From Corticium candelabrum (taxonomy: Eukaryota; Porifera; Homoscleromorpha; Homosclerophorida; Plakinidae), in the NCBI RefSeq assembly GCF_963422355.1, contig NC_085088.1, forward strand, positions 4,641,307-4,705,306: 64,000 bases of DNA. The letters are read 5' to 3'. Position 1 is the first letter of the stretch. Each line of letters begins with the position of its first letter. The notes below the pieces were generated by a model. That model saw nothing but the letters and a program-made list of their open reading frames with translations, had not been told where the DNA came from and ran no database searches. Of this stretch, positions 20,801 to 31,690 are shown piece after piece. The translations under genes and the position numbers were made by a program.

Positions 20801-21755
20801 AAAACAATCCCAAGATTGAAGAAACTTCTACTAAACTTTGAAATTATGTCTACATGTGTGCCTGTTGTCATTATTGCGTGTGTGTGTTCTATCATGTGTA
20901 ATTTGCAGTTTTCTTTGTAGTTTTATAAATATAGTACAGTTGATTGAGATGTTATTAATTAAGTGAAGAACAATTCATGCACTGATATAAACGTGCGAAC
21001 TGTTGCATAGTGACTTACATTTTGAAAATGGTTCTGGTGAAACACCACTGATTGAGTACATGTGGTCTCTCAAGACCAGATTCACTTGCTTGGAAATGTC
21101 CACTGGATGTCTTGCTAATGGTGATTTTCTAATACGTTGATGTCGTTCCTTGTGAGGAAATGTGGTTGGAACAGCGTTCCACTTAAGTTTTCTTTTTCCA
21201 TCAGCCCTTCTGCACTCAAATTGTGATTCATCAAAGTTTGCCTTCAAAATGATGAAAATTCCATGTACTTATGGAGGAGACTATCATCATTATTTAAAAA
21301 AATGTGCACAAGTGGACCAACTTAGCATGTAGCTGCCAGACATACCATCTAGGCAGTTCAAGATCTGAGTCTACTAGAACCAAATCCGCTTTGGCCGACA
21401 TCACAACGCGTATCTACTGTACCTTAGTGTGTGAGAAACACGATAAACGTTACGGTATTTATGTACCTCGCACAGGAGCGCATATGGCGATGCTATCCAG
21501 TTCTTGCGACTTACTCTAGCCTCCCAAACATTTCTTCTGGCACGATCCTTAGGGAACCGAAACATTTTGAATCCATTTTCTGATCTATTACTACAGTTCC
21601 AAGCGCAGCAGTTAACCATAGTCTCGCTAGTGGGTCGAAACGCGCCTAATGCCGGATACTGTCTACACACGACTGGAACAAAACGGCGCCCATGCAATCA
21701 CGTGATCACAAATTCCATAACGCCCATGTCGCAACTCTCTCTATATATGGCTCTG
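17860..21755 (-). mobile_element. P-element-like (THAP-transposase) DNA transposon, structurally complete
   Basis: A 3,896-bp element with perfect 29-bp terminal inverted repeats (17860-17888 and 21727-21755, starting CAGAGCCATATATAGAGAGA). It is flanked by a perfect 8-bp target duplication GTGGGAGT (17852-17859 and 21756-21763). An 8-bp duplication and a THAP-domain transposase identify the P superfamily. It contains one three-exon gene on the minus strand. The perfect TIRs and TSD argue for a fairly recent insertion. Confidence 0.93.
18444..21619 (-). CDS. THAP-domain P-element-type transposase, three exons, one 4-bp frameshift
   Basis: Exon 1 21619-21467, exon 2 21241-21019, exon 3 20711-18444. 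Donors are GTACAT and GTAAGT, acceptors end in AG, and phases match. Exons 1-2 encode the THAP DNA-binding domain starting MVNCCAWNCSNRS, with LLCE joined to ANFDESQFE. The expected Cys-x2-His reads Cys-Glu-Ala-Asn, so one zinc ligand is Asn. Exon 3 has a coiled-coil-like start (VVKLKAKLQISRAKLHKITR), the RNase-H-like core with LTLDEMSITPSIEYD (first Asp), VTSDMGSANRALW (second Asp) and QDCLENLFSLVRLKN (candidate final Glu). Near 20075-20085 the sequence CATGCATGC shifts the frame by 4 bases between THA and HALVFML, consistent with a small duplication. Without correction the product stops early. The element may therefore be non-autonomous, or the assembly may be wrong there. Confidence 0.88.
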
Positions 21756-21763
21756 GTGGGAGT

Positions 21764-22056
21764 AACACCGTCACGTAACTAGTCATGTCAGCTGGCGAGA
21801 GTGATGACACGACGTTAGCAGATGACGCATTGCTAGACGTGGACATTCCAAACTGTTTTTTTCTGCTTCGTGACTGCCAGGGAAGTCAGTAGCTTTACAT
21901 GTTATTGCGCATGCACCATTGACACGTGACTGCCGTACGCCTTCTCGTGACCAGACTTTGTAGCAGTGCAGAGCCATAACTGAAGAGCTTTGTAGCAGTG
22001 TCTCAAGATCGTTCGAAGTGAAAGTGATGGAAATCTAATCAGATTCTAAGTTAGAA
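21764..22056 (+). promoter_or_regulatory. Upstream region of MATE gene A
   Basis: Only the last about 80 bp (from GTAGCAGTGTCTCAAGATCG, about 21990) is shared with the sequence upstream of MATE gene B. Everything further upstream differs, so the two paralogues have different promoter surroundings. No TATA box or clear initiator is evident. Confidence 0.4.
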
Positions 22057-24560
22057 ATGAGTAGCTCTACATGTTCAGGTAACGAGCCTAGCTTGCACTT
22101 CTAAATGTAGTGAAGTCTTTTCCTAGATTGATCTCAGATCAAATAGCTAATTGTGCCATTTAAGTGATCCTATCAATTTTCTTCTAGGCTGTGACGTTGG
22201 AGGGGCTTTGATGAAATGCTGTGGTCATTGTATTTCAAAGTCTGTCAGAGATGAAGTTAAAGGTCTTCTGTGTCTAGCTTGGCCTGTGGTAATTGAACAC
22301 AGTCTACGATCCAACAATATTTTGCACTGTTTATATTTACCAGGGTGGCTTTTCGTGTAACAATGATTAGAGTAGAAAAGTTGTAGCTACTAAGCTTACA
22401 AATGCTGGAATCCCAAGTAATCAATTAACTGCACCCTATAAATATAAATATGTGTTTTTCTAACATAATAGACATAAATTTTTTAAATGATGTCTGTACT
22501 TCATCAATTTGTTTGTACAGCAACTTCAACTTTTAATAAAACATGTGTTTGGTACTTTACTCGTTAGTTGTAGGGAAGGTTTATTGGAAATTGATTGTTT
22601 GAGACTCATTTTCTTCGGTTCTGTTTATTGTTACTAGTATATGTGGTTTACTGCAATGTTTAGTTCATGGCTGATGGCAAATCTTTTATTCTTGGCTTCT
22701 GTTGATACATAGGTGGCTTATATCTGTCAGTCTGTTAGTTAGTCTGTTTGTCTGTCCATCCGTTTGTTTGTTTGTCTGTATGTATGTCTGTCTGTCTGTC
22801 TGTCTGCATGCTTGCCTGTTTGTCTATATGTCTGTTTCTGCTTGTTTGTCAGTATTTTTTGTTTGTTTGTTTGTTTGTCAATTTGTTTGTTACCTACCAC
22901 CTGTAACTTGATCATGTGGTGGTACAGAAGAACACTCTACTGCATCGTTAATTTGTTGACTAGCTAGCATACCTTCACTGCTAGTGCAAACTTTGTTAGT
23001 TAATTTCATGCCTGCATTTTCATGTATATAGGCAAGATGTGACAATGTGGGTATTTTTGCAGACTGTAACTGTATTTTTGCAATTTTTTCTTCCTGAAAT
23101 GAATCTGTTGTTTTGTGGCCACATCGGAAAACTAGAACTAGATGCAGCAGGTTTAGCCCTCTCGGTATGTCTTTCTTGTGTCATCATTTTAATCACCAGT
23201 CTCACATTACTTATTTGCTACAGTTTACTAATGTTACCGGCCTTTCAGTAGGCATCGGCATGTCGGCTGCTTGTGACACTCTGATATCACAGGTAGCAAT
23301 ACGGATTGTAATGTTTGGTATTGTCAATGGTATTTTCTTATTTTAGGCGTGTGGTGCTAGAAAGTTTTACAAAGTTGGAATTATAATTCAGAAAGGTCTT
23401 GTTTGTGACTTTTGTTTAAGTATTTTGATAAATTTTTTTGAATTTTTAGGCATATTGATCTTGTCTTTGGTTATGCTTCCAATATCGGCTGTTTGGCTGA
23501 ATGCTGGATCTCTTTTGCAAGTTTTGAATCAAGATCCTGAAATTGTCAAGTTAGTTGACGTTACTGAATAACATAAAACATTTGTAATTTGTTCGACAAT
23601 TACAGCCAGGCATACAGAATGTATGGCTAGATGGACAAACTGAAAGACATGCAATAGGTTGGCAGACAGGTAGGGGTTGGCAGACAGGTAGGTATAGAGT
23701 GATGGTCATGTGACATGCATACTGGCAGTACTTGGTTTTGTAATATTATTTATGCTGCAACTGTGTTCTGTTTCGTGCAGACTGCAAGAGTAACTAGACA
23801 AATTGTGTTATGTAATCAGTTATCACTTTATGTTTTTACGATTATTTGTTTTTGTTTGTGACATCAGGGTTGTCCCCAGCATACAAAAGGCAGGGTGCTC
23901 CGCCCTGCCTTGGCTTCCACTTTGTACAGGCCCGCCATGCTTTGTTGCATGAGTAGGCAGTGATTAGCTATGAAGACAAAGGAATTGTGTTTGTATTTTA
24001 AAAGTGATAAGGTGTCTTGAGACTAACAAGTAGTTCCTGGGATGCTTGGTTTGAAGACAAGACCAATTAGGACTAAGACTGCCATATGTTATGAACTTAA
24101 TTGTAATACACGTACACAAAGATCAACAGTGGTTGTCAGCACCGCCCACTATTTAGGTCAATATGTCTGGTAACAAACAAGATATCTGGCTCTTGCTATT
24201 ATATTTTACTGTATGTACTCCTAGTAGGTTCTTGAGAACTGGAAATTTTCAATGGGCTATAAAGCTTAATATAACATTCCATTATAACGGTTTGGGGCAT
24301 CTCAGTGTAAGCAAACCTGCATCAATGCACTAGTGGGGGAGGCACCATAAAAATTGGAATTGTGTGGCCAAAATTTAGGGTGGGCGTGTGTCAATTTTTG
24401 CTGCATGTTACAAAATCTTGGGGACACTCCTGTGTGTGCACAACTAATGCACTTGTTGATGATTTTATTAATTTCATTAATGATGCATGGTATCCGAATT
24501 TATTTAATACCATTCTGATAATAGTGCTTGACTGAAATCGGCAATCTTCTAACTTTGTTT

Positions 24561-24608
<48 letters not shown>

Positions 24609-26324
24609 GCTTATGTTAATAGTTTAGTTTTGAAGCATTTCTTATTAATTGTTGATTAATTCTTGTTTATATTAGACAAGCAGCTGTGGTTTGCAAGATA
24701 CTTATTATCGGCTTGCCAGTATGTACACTTGCAAGCTGTCATTACAGACATCTTGTAACTGTCCTGTTTGTTGCTACAGGGCAATTTTTTGTACACAATA
24801 TTACGCAAGTATCTCCAAAATCAAGTGAGTATCTCTCTGTATTAGCGTATTCATATTGTCAACTACGGATGCTTTACTTGCTTGATTATTACCCACCCCA
24901 ATGGTTGGCCAGATTCAAAGGTCAAGTATGGGACGAGGTCTTTCTCAAACATTGACACCTAAATTTGTTAATTAACGGAAGAGACTTAAACAGCATGCTT
25001 CTACACTGTAGTCGAGCTTCAAACCACTGCCACTACCTAAATCTGATTCACCGATTCCTTCATGGTTGACAGGCTAGTGGAACAAAAAAAGCACAAGGAG
25101 TGAGTGCCAGGAGAAGATTGGGTAGAAGTCTAGTCAACAGGCATATAAGAGTTGAAGAATGTCAGCATTTCTTCAGGCACAAATATAGCACCAATTAGCA
25201 TTAGTTAAATAATTAACAGGTGTGAAAATCTTAGAGCCTTGGCAAAAGTAGTGGCTGGGGGCTTACTTGAGGCCTGGGGTAATAATCAAGCGAGTATACG
25301 GTAATTACTTTTTTGTGTTTAGGGAGTTGTGAAACCTGTTGCTGTAGTTGGATTCATCATCATACTCATTTCAGCTTTAACTCATTTTATCACTGTTATT
25401 TTATTGGATTTGGGATTATTGTTAGTCTTACAGTTTGTTGACTGAGAGGCTTGAATGCAAGTGCAATATGTTTTTTGTTTTTGAATGTCGATCATTAGGG
25501 GTGCTGCTGGATCACTGGTATTTTGTCAGTTACTACAACCAGTGATTTGCCTTGCTATAATACGATACAAGAAATTAGGCAGGAACACATGGAATGGTAG
25601 ATAGTCATGAATTGATAGCCATTTGGTTTGTTGACATGATGTGTTGTGTTGTGTATTAATGTAGGTTGGTCGTGGGAATGTGTGGTTGATTGGTGGATGT
25701 TCTTACGATTAGGACTTCCCAGTGTTGTCATGGTGTGTATGGACTGGTGGACCTTTGAAATAGTTGTACTAGTTGCAGGTACTTTTATAGACTCTTGTTT
25801 GTAGTGTGCAGACTGACAGACAAACAGACAGACAGACAGACCTACAGAGTATGCACCAGCAACAGCCTCTTTGGCATTTGAATATTATGTTATATGGAGT
25901 GATGAGGCTCAACAGTTTTTAAAGACTCTTTTCTCTTATGTCTTATGATGAGGACGGTTTTCAGAATGCATGAAATTTTATAACATATTGAGAAATGCTT
26001 ATCAGTCCAGTTAGAATGATGTAATATATGCTAGTGTGATTTCCAGGAAGACATCACTTACAAGGAAGTCAAGAGACTAAACAGCTAGTATACATAATTA
26101 TCAATAATGTGCTTTACTGTACAGCCTTATATCGGGCATAGGGCTGGTTTCTGTAGGTTTTTAGTTTGATAGAGGTTTACCTTTTTGTACGATTGGGACA
26201 GTAGACTTGCTTAGTTGTGTTGTATGTAGATTTCAATGTTGAAAATATATGTATTGAACAGACAGAGTAACAGACAGACAGACTGCCTGTAGTTTGAAGA
26301 TTTCAGGAGCTTGTAATTGTTGTG

Positions 26325-26378
<54 letters not shown>

Positions 26379-26836
26379 GGTAGACAGCTAAGACATTTTA
26401 AAGCAGGCAGCTTTAGAGGAAGGTTTTGCCGCAGCAAGAAGGGAGGAAAGGAAGATGATCAAATACGAAAAACAACAACTGGCTGGCAATACATCAAGCC
26501 TCAATTTCACTCCTCTGGTATTTGAACATTTTGGAACTCGGATATCAGAAGCTACCAACTATTTAAACAAACTAGCCAGAAGATCAAGAGACATTGAAGG
26601 CTATACAAATGAAGCTGACTTTAGAGGTTTTTGAAGGAAAAATTCTTAATAATATTACAACGATGTAACACTAAAGTCATCCTCCACAAGCTGACACGTG
26701 TCTTCCTTGGATAAGTAGATGAGAACATACACAATAGAGACTATTAAAGTAGTTTGCATCAAACTAAAGCTGAACTCAGTAGATTGCTTGTATTTAGTGT
26801 TAGAAATGTAACGTAGAGTTTGTGTTTCAATAGATG

Positions 26837-26901
<65 letters not shown>

Positions 26902-27043
26902 GTAAACCATGACTTTTTGCCGTGGCGCATTTTATATAGGTGCATTGTAGTTTAACCAGTTTTCATGTATGTACTAGATGTAATGGACACGTAGATTAGC
27001 TATTGCTTTGGTGCTACAGTTTATTTATGAAAATATATGTATT

Positions 27044-27091
<48 letters not shown>

Positions 27092-27233
27092 GTAAACCAT
27101 GACTTTTTGCCGTGGCGCATTTTATATAGGTGCATTGTAGTTTAACCAGTTTTCATGTATGTACTAGATGTAATGGACACGTAGATTAGCTATTGCTTTG
27201 GTGCTACAGTTTATTTATGAAAATATATGTATT

Positions 27234-27291
<58 letters not shown>

Positions 27292-27427
27292 GACATTCAG
27301 AACATTATTCATTAGAGTTTTAGTAGTATTCGATCTGTATGTCTCAGTAGATGGACATTTAGGTAGCAGTTTTTACCTATAGTGTTCTTGTAAAATTTGA
27401 TTTTTTTTTGAGTTCAATAGTGAAATA

Positions 27428-27477
<50 letters not shown>

Positions 27478-29814
27478 TAGCCTGTAATAATAGCATTGAT
27501 TTATTCAATACATGTATGGACAGACAGACAAACTGACAGACTGAGGGACAGACAGACAGGCAGAGTTAATAATAAAGGTACTCCAAGGTTTAATTAATAA
27601 ACGTTTCCTGTTTGTGATTTAGGAATGGTGAGCAAAGTAGATCTGGGTGCTAGTGTTGTAACATTTCAAGTTATCGCTACAGTCTTCATGGTTTGTTTCC
27701 AGCACTCAGTATATTGACACTGGTGTAGTGTTTCTCAAAGTGTTGCATTGTGGTTTATGTTGGAAAGGTTCCGTTTGGTATAGTACTAGCAGCAGCAGTC
27801 AGAGTTGGTACATTCCTTGGAGCCAATCAGCCAACAAAAGCAAAGAGAACGGCATGGGTGTCAATATCTTTAGTTGGTACAACTAAGATTATATGTGAAG
27901 ACCAAGTTTTACGTCTAAATTATTAGTGGTTATGTTTTGTAGGGTCGTTCGCTGTTCTTGTTTCGATGCTGTTGCTATCTCTACGTTCAAGCATCAGCTA
28001 CATCTTTACTTCAGACAAGTATATCTCGGAAAGTAGACATAACTAATATCAACTAACTTTGACTTTTGAAATCTTTTAGAGATGTTGTCACTTTAGCGGC
28101 AAAGGCTATGCTGGTAGTTGCACCAATAGTAATTGTGGATGGCTTGCAGGTACTGTATAAACGTTCTTGCAAGAATTTGGTGTGGCTTTTTCTTTATCTA
28201 AATTAAGATAACACTTAATATTTCTAAGTACTGTACTTTACGTGCAGAAGGTGTTGATAGAATTGAAGTAACTTGGATACTTCACACAAACTCTCGGAAG
28301 TTTTGTACACCAAATCTGTGCCTCAATCATCTTACCAAAATTAGATTACACCGCAAGGTATTTTCTTCTGAAATACTGAAATTTAAAACACCAAATCTAA
28401 CATGTTATGCAGTAGATATCTGGTCATACCAAATGTTGATAATAATGTGGTTAAATTGTCAGATTTATTGGTGGAGAGACTGCACACAGGATGTAGACTC
28501 ATGTATGACTTAATTGTTATCACTACTAATTAACTTATTTATTAAAAATATTTAACACACAATGCATCCACAACTAAAAGTATGACTAAAGCATGTCTCA
28601 TCAATCATGATACTTATGTTAATGGTTTTACATTATACTAATGATTTCTATATACTGTCTGTATATTTCTTATTGATGCTAAGAATGAAGATCTAAGTAC
28701 ATCTTTGTAAACCTGATGGTTGATTAACTTGATGTGTAGGGATCAATCCAAGGCGTCTACCGTGGTGCTGGTCGTCAGAAAACAGGAGCAGCGTTAAACT
28801 TGATTGGCAACTATTTTGTCGGCTTGCCAATTGGTGTTCCTCTTGCATTGATCGGAAAGAAGGGTGTAGTAGGTATGGAAACTATCTATTGAAAGTATAA
28901 TATAACTGCTGCTTACAAGCTGTATGGTGATTGCGTTTGTTTAGGATTGTGGATTGGAGTGTTGTGTGGCTTGGTAGTGATGGTATGTGGAACTAACTGT
29001 AATTTGCTTTGTATCATAGACTGGGTTTAATACAGTAAGGCTTGAAGAAATTACTGCTAACAGTAAATATTGTATGATTTAAGTTAAGTTTGCCAACAAC
29101 TCAGTTACTGTGAGTTTGTATACTGCCATTTATGGGTGTCCTCAGTCTCATTCCTTTTGTCAGTTTGGTTCTTTATTGATCCCTTTTTGCCTCTATTCTT
29201 TGCTGATGGAATCACAGTTTATTGATTGTGACAGTAGGATTCATTTTGTATAATGTTGTTTAGAAACTATTCAAGATGAGAAACATTTATAGCGTTTTAT
29301 GCATTTTTACTCAATATTATCAGCTGATTAATTGATCAATTAAGTTAACTAATTAATTAATACTGTGTGTGATGCGATTGAAATAAATATTAGTATTATT
29401 ATTATTATTATATTTATATATGTACAGCTGTATGTATTGATTATTATTGATTTGATAACTTTGAGTAGGGTTACACAATGTAAAATATTTAATGTTGTGA
29501 GAGTCTTGAAATAGAATTAGCAATTTGCAATGTCAATAGCTTTGTAACATTTTAATATTAATATCTATTTGTTTATATAGGCTTTAGGAGGTTTAATTGT
29601 TGTTCTCAGACTGGACTGGATAGATGAAGCAATGAAGGTGTTCTTGTTATGTAGCAATTCTGGTCATTATCTTGAGGTTGTATATGTTTTTGCTTTAATT
29701 AATTAAGGCTCAGAAACGAATGGGAGTCGTATCTGATTCGTTGGAAAATTTGTCTGAAGACAACTGTGAACAAACAGAGACCTGCCTGCAAGGTATGATT
29801 ATGAATACACACAA

Positions 29815-29869
<55 letters not shown>

Positions 29870-30651
29870 TGTTTGGGTTAGTGTGAAGAAGATTTTAGTA
29901 ATATGCTCCAACTGCTCTTGTAGTCACAACGTTTTGTATAGCAGCTACATGTACTTGTTTTATTCTGTTGTGCATGTACTCTTGTTGTCTGTTTCAGTTA
30001 AAGATATTGTTGACCAGAACGAAGACGATGAGAATTCATGTCGTGATTCATTGGCTTTACTGGTTGATGAACCATCTGACGTGAACAAGGACCAACGTTG
30101 TCTTAATATAACAACAATTGAAGATGCCAGCTTCAAATGTGCAACACAGAATTTCGAATTTGAAATGGAACCTAAGTCGATGATGTCACCATCACAGAAG
30201 AGGACAGCACTCTGTCAAAAACTGTTACTCTTCTTGGCTGGTGCGATGATCGTCATTGGAGCTGGAATTACCAGCAATTTCTTTTCGTATCAAGATCCCA
30301 ATCTTTATAATTCCACCTGCAATGCTTCCTCGTTTTATATCAATTCCACTGGCACTGAGTTTCCCTTTGTAACCACCGCAGTGGCACTAAACGTTACAAG
30401 CGCAGCTGGAGCTTTGCCTGTGACATCACCGAAATACTCTTGTACAGCATCACCTGCATGTAGTGCAAATATTCCGGTGAGTACTCTTCCTTCCTTTCCA
30501 TCTATTACCCTAGAATAGTTCGTGTTGATTTATGCAGGCACTATCAGTGTATCGAGGCACTGTTCATCCTCGACCTTCAAAAGTGTTGAAATTGCATTCG
30601 TCAAGCTATGCGATTTCTTTGTTTTCAAAACCGCCACGAACAGCTGAATAG
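22057..30651 (+). CDS. MATE-family multidrug/organic cation efflux transporter, copy A (SLC47-like)
   Basis: Twenty-one exons by GT-AG and frame: 22057-22078, 22188-22288, 23063-23164, 23224-23292, 23347-23395, 23450-23549, 24676-24718, 24780-24824, 25323-25420, 25499-25596, 25665-25778, 27623-27690, 27768-27876, 27943-28018, 28080-28149, 28740-28872, 28945-28982, 29581-29637, 29708-29792, 29998-30476, 30538-30651. The total of 2070 nt encodes 689 residues. Family hallmarks are [92 protein letters not shown] and [16 protein letters not shown], plus a late extra hydrophobic segment ([19 protein letters not shown]) as in animal MATEs. MATE proteins exchange organic cations for protons at the plasma membrane. 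The acidic pair in DWWTFE has Asp where human MATE1 has the first Glu. The paralogue is 43185-56036. Substrate unknown. Confidence 0.92.
22725..22890. repeat. (CTGT)n-like array in MATE-A intron 2
   Basis: Degenerate CTGT/TTGT/CTGC repeats. The corresponding array in MATE-B is at about 45357-45525. No retroelement fragment is embedded here, unlike intron 11. Confidence 0.85.
23865..24432. mobile_element. hAT-like non-autonomous DNA transposon in MATE-A intron 6
   Basis: Ends are CAGGGTTGTCCCCAGCAT and (inverse) CAGGAGTGTCCCCAAGAT, hAT-style inverted repeats around 568 bp with no coding capacity. The paralogous intron in copy B lacks this insert. A clean 8-bp target duplication is not evident. 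Confidence 0.6.
24561..24606. repeat. (CA)n microsatellite in MATE-A intron 6
   Basis: About 22 CA units. Copy B has the equivalent at about 47147-47203. Confidence 0.9.
25846..26254 (+). pseudogene. 3'-terminal retrotransposon fragment in GACA array (F4a)
   Basis: Encodes the last part of the family [30 protein letters not shown], then YNILRNAYQSS and SRKTSLTRKS after frame changes. A 3' UTR ends in GAAAATATATGTATTGAACA. Closely similar to the end of fragment F5b at 51470-51868. Confidence 0.7.
26398..26834 (+). pseudogene. 3'-terminal retrotransposon fragment in GACA array (F4b)
   Basis: Open for about 75 codons: AALEEGFAAARREERKMIKY, LNFTPLVFEHFGTRISEATN and DIEGYTNEADFRGF, then a stop, corresponding to the region after the PD..D motif. 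The 3' end runs directly into GACA repeats. Confidence 0.75.
26903..27235 (+). repeat. Two identical tandem copies of a retroelement 3' end plus GACA tail
   Basis: The segment AGTAAACCATGACTTTTTGC ... TGAAAATATATGTATTGACAG occurs at 26903-27043 and again, apparently identically, at 27092-27235, each followed by GACA repeats. It has no coding content. Identity suggests recent tandem duplication through the flanking arrays. Confidence 0.85.
29816..29868. repeat. (GT)n microsatellite in MATE-A intron 19
   Basis: About 25 GT units immediately after the exon 19 donor region. Copy B has a shorter array at 55238-55262. Confidence 0.9.
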
Positions 30652-31027
30652 TTGATAGTGATAGTTTGACAATGAAAGATTGTTGACATTTTTTCTATTT
30701 TGAAATTGTTCTACACACACAAGTCAAACTAGTAAAGTGTATTGTGTTCACAGCGCTGCATGCAACTAGCTATAAGGGGGTAACGACAGATCTTGTTGAA
30801 TAGGCTGCAATTACCAGTTGATTGTGATATTTTACAATATGGAAGAAAATGCATGTACACCTGACTACTTCATATCTGGTTTACATCATAGTAGACAAAT
30901 AAATCATTAAAAAGTATGAAGAATTGCCTATTACAATAAGCTATCAAGCATTCAAGCAATAAAACTCTTTGAAAAAATACATTTGGCAATCAAAGACAAT
31001 CTCCGTAATCACATCAAACCAGACGAA

Positions 31028-31690
31028 TCAGTTTGAATGTATTTCGTTCTCTATCTTAATAGATTGCAGTTTTTGATAAATTAATAAACCAGCATACGCA
31101 TCCGTGGCAGCATAAACTTGCTGATCAGGACAGAGTGCCACCTCCCAGTTACTCAACCAAACACGATTTTCCTTCGAAAGCTCCAAGTGAAACAGATGCA
31201 AACAAGATCTTTCAGACTCCACGTTTCAAATGACCGTAAAATTTTAGTTGCCACACAAGAGAGATCAATCACTCCTTGACAATGAATGTCATAGTCTTGA
31301 CAAGCTTCAAGCTGTCGCCACCAATACCAACGCCCAGTTTCAATATATCTGGGCTTTCGAGTATTTCCTTGAGCTTGCAAGAAAACGCTTTCATTCGTCT
31401 CACTTGAAACAGACAGCATCATGTCGACGAGAGACACAACTGCACGAGAGCAGTCGGACATTGCAATGGCGCTTGTCCACGAGTAAACGTTACTTTCCAT
31501 TCAATGTCAAATCCCAGCTGTGCGGGTTGTCGCCCAAGAATAGTCTCACATACGAAATCAGCTTCTGCAGCATTGTGTATATATTCAATGGCTCCATTGA
31601 ACGTCAGTGGCGATCTTGATTGTGACCTACATGCGGGACACACAGGGCTACCACCACAGTGACTGCTATCGTATGTTTTAGGTTTCTTTT
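31028..31690 (-). pseudogene. Truncated WRN-type 3'-5' exonuclease pseudogene, copy A
   Basis: Minus-strand copy of the exonuclease at 56419-57300. The Exo I region is present (LGFDIEWKVTFTRGQAP, 31643-31419). The Exo II region is out of frame and altered: the Gly-Asp of GIRGDSF is lost where the copy reads RQLEACQDYDIH. Exo III is present (VYAATDAYAGLLIY). At least two frameshifts break it. The N-terminal about 90 residues are absent because the duplicated block ends at about 31690. Confidence 0.85.

Larger units (their letters stand above)
25813..27565 (+). repeat. (GACA)n array in MATE-A intron 11 filled with retroelement fragments
   Basis: At least six GACA arrays (about 25815-25840, 26254-26282, 26327-26382, 26835-26902, 27044-27091, 27235-27291, 27428-27476, 27517-27560) alternate with short inserts. 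The inserts are 3' pieces of the same non-LTR family. 25846-26250 contains [15 protein letters not shown] and ISRKTSLT-type coding. 26398-26830 contains AAARREERKMIKYEKQQLAG and FTPLVFEHFG plus 3' UTR. Several inserts end in TGAAAATATATGTATTGACAGACAG. The outer flanks match intron 11 of MATE-B, whose inserts are different. Confidence 0.85.
21978..31690 (+). repeat. Segmental duplication, copy A part 2 (partner 43105-57090)
   Basis: Collinear with 43105-57090: MATE gene and exonuclease tail. Similarity stops abruptly at TTCTTTTTAG near 31690, within the exonuclease gene. This places the duplication breakpoint inside that gene. Confidence 0.9.

Noticed and set aside
24686-24955. Open frame of 89 codons in MATE-A (and 47281-47550 in MATE-B)
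   Set aside because: It reads through two exons and the intron between them. Splicing to GLPGNFLYTI(L)RKYLQNQ gives the MATE motif, so the continuous frame is not the real protein.
25813-27565. CRISPR-like array (regular GACA repeats with different spacers)
   Set aside because: Repeats are tetranucleotide microsatellites of variable length, spacers are retroelement pieces of very different sizes, and the host is eukaryotic.
30477-30518. Stop of MATE-A at 30518 as the natural end
   Set aside because: The end falls after a GTGAGT donor. Splicing to 30538 gives a conserved 37-residue tail in A and a 33-residue tail in B, so I prefer the 21-exon model, though retention is possible.
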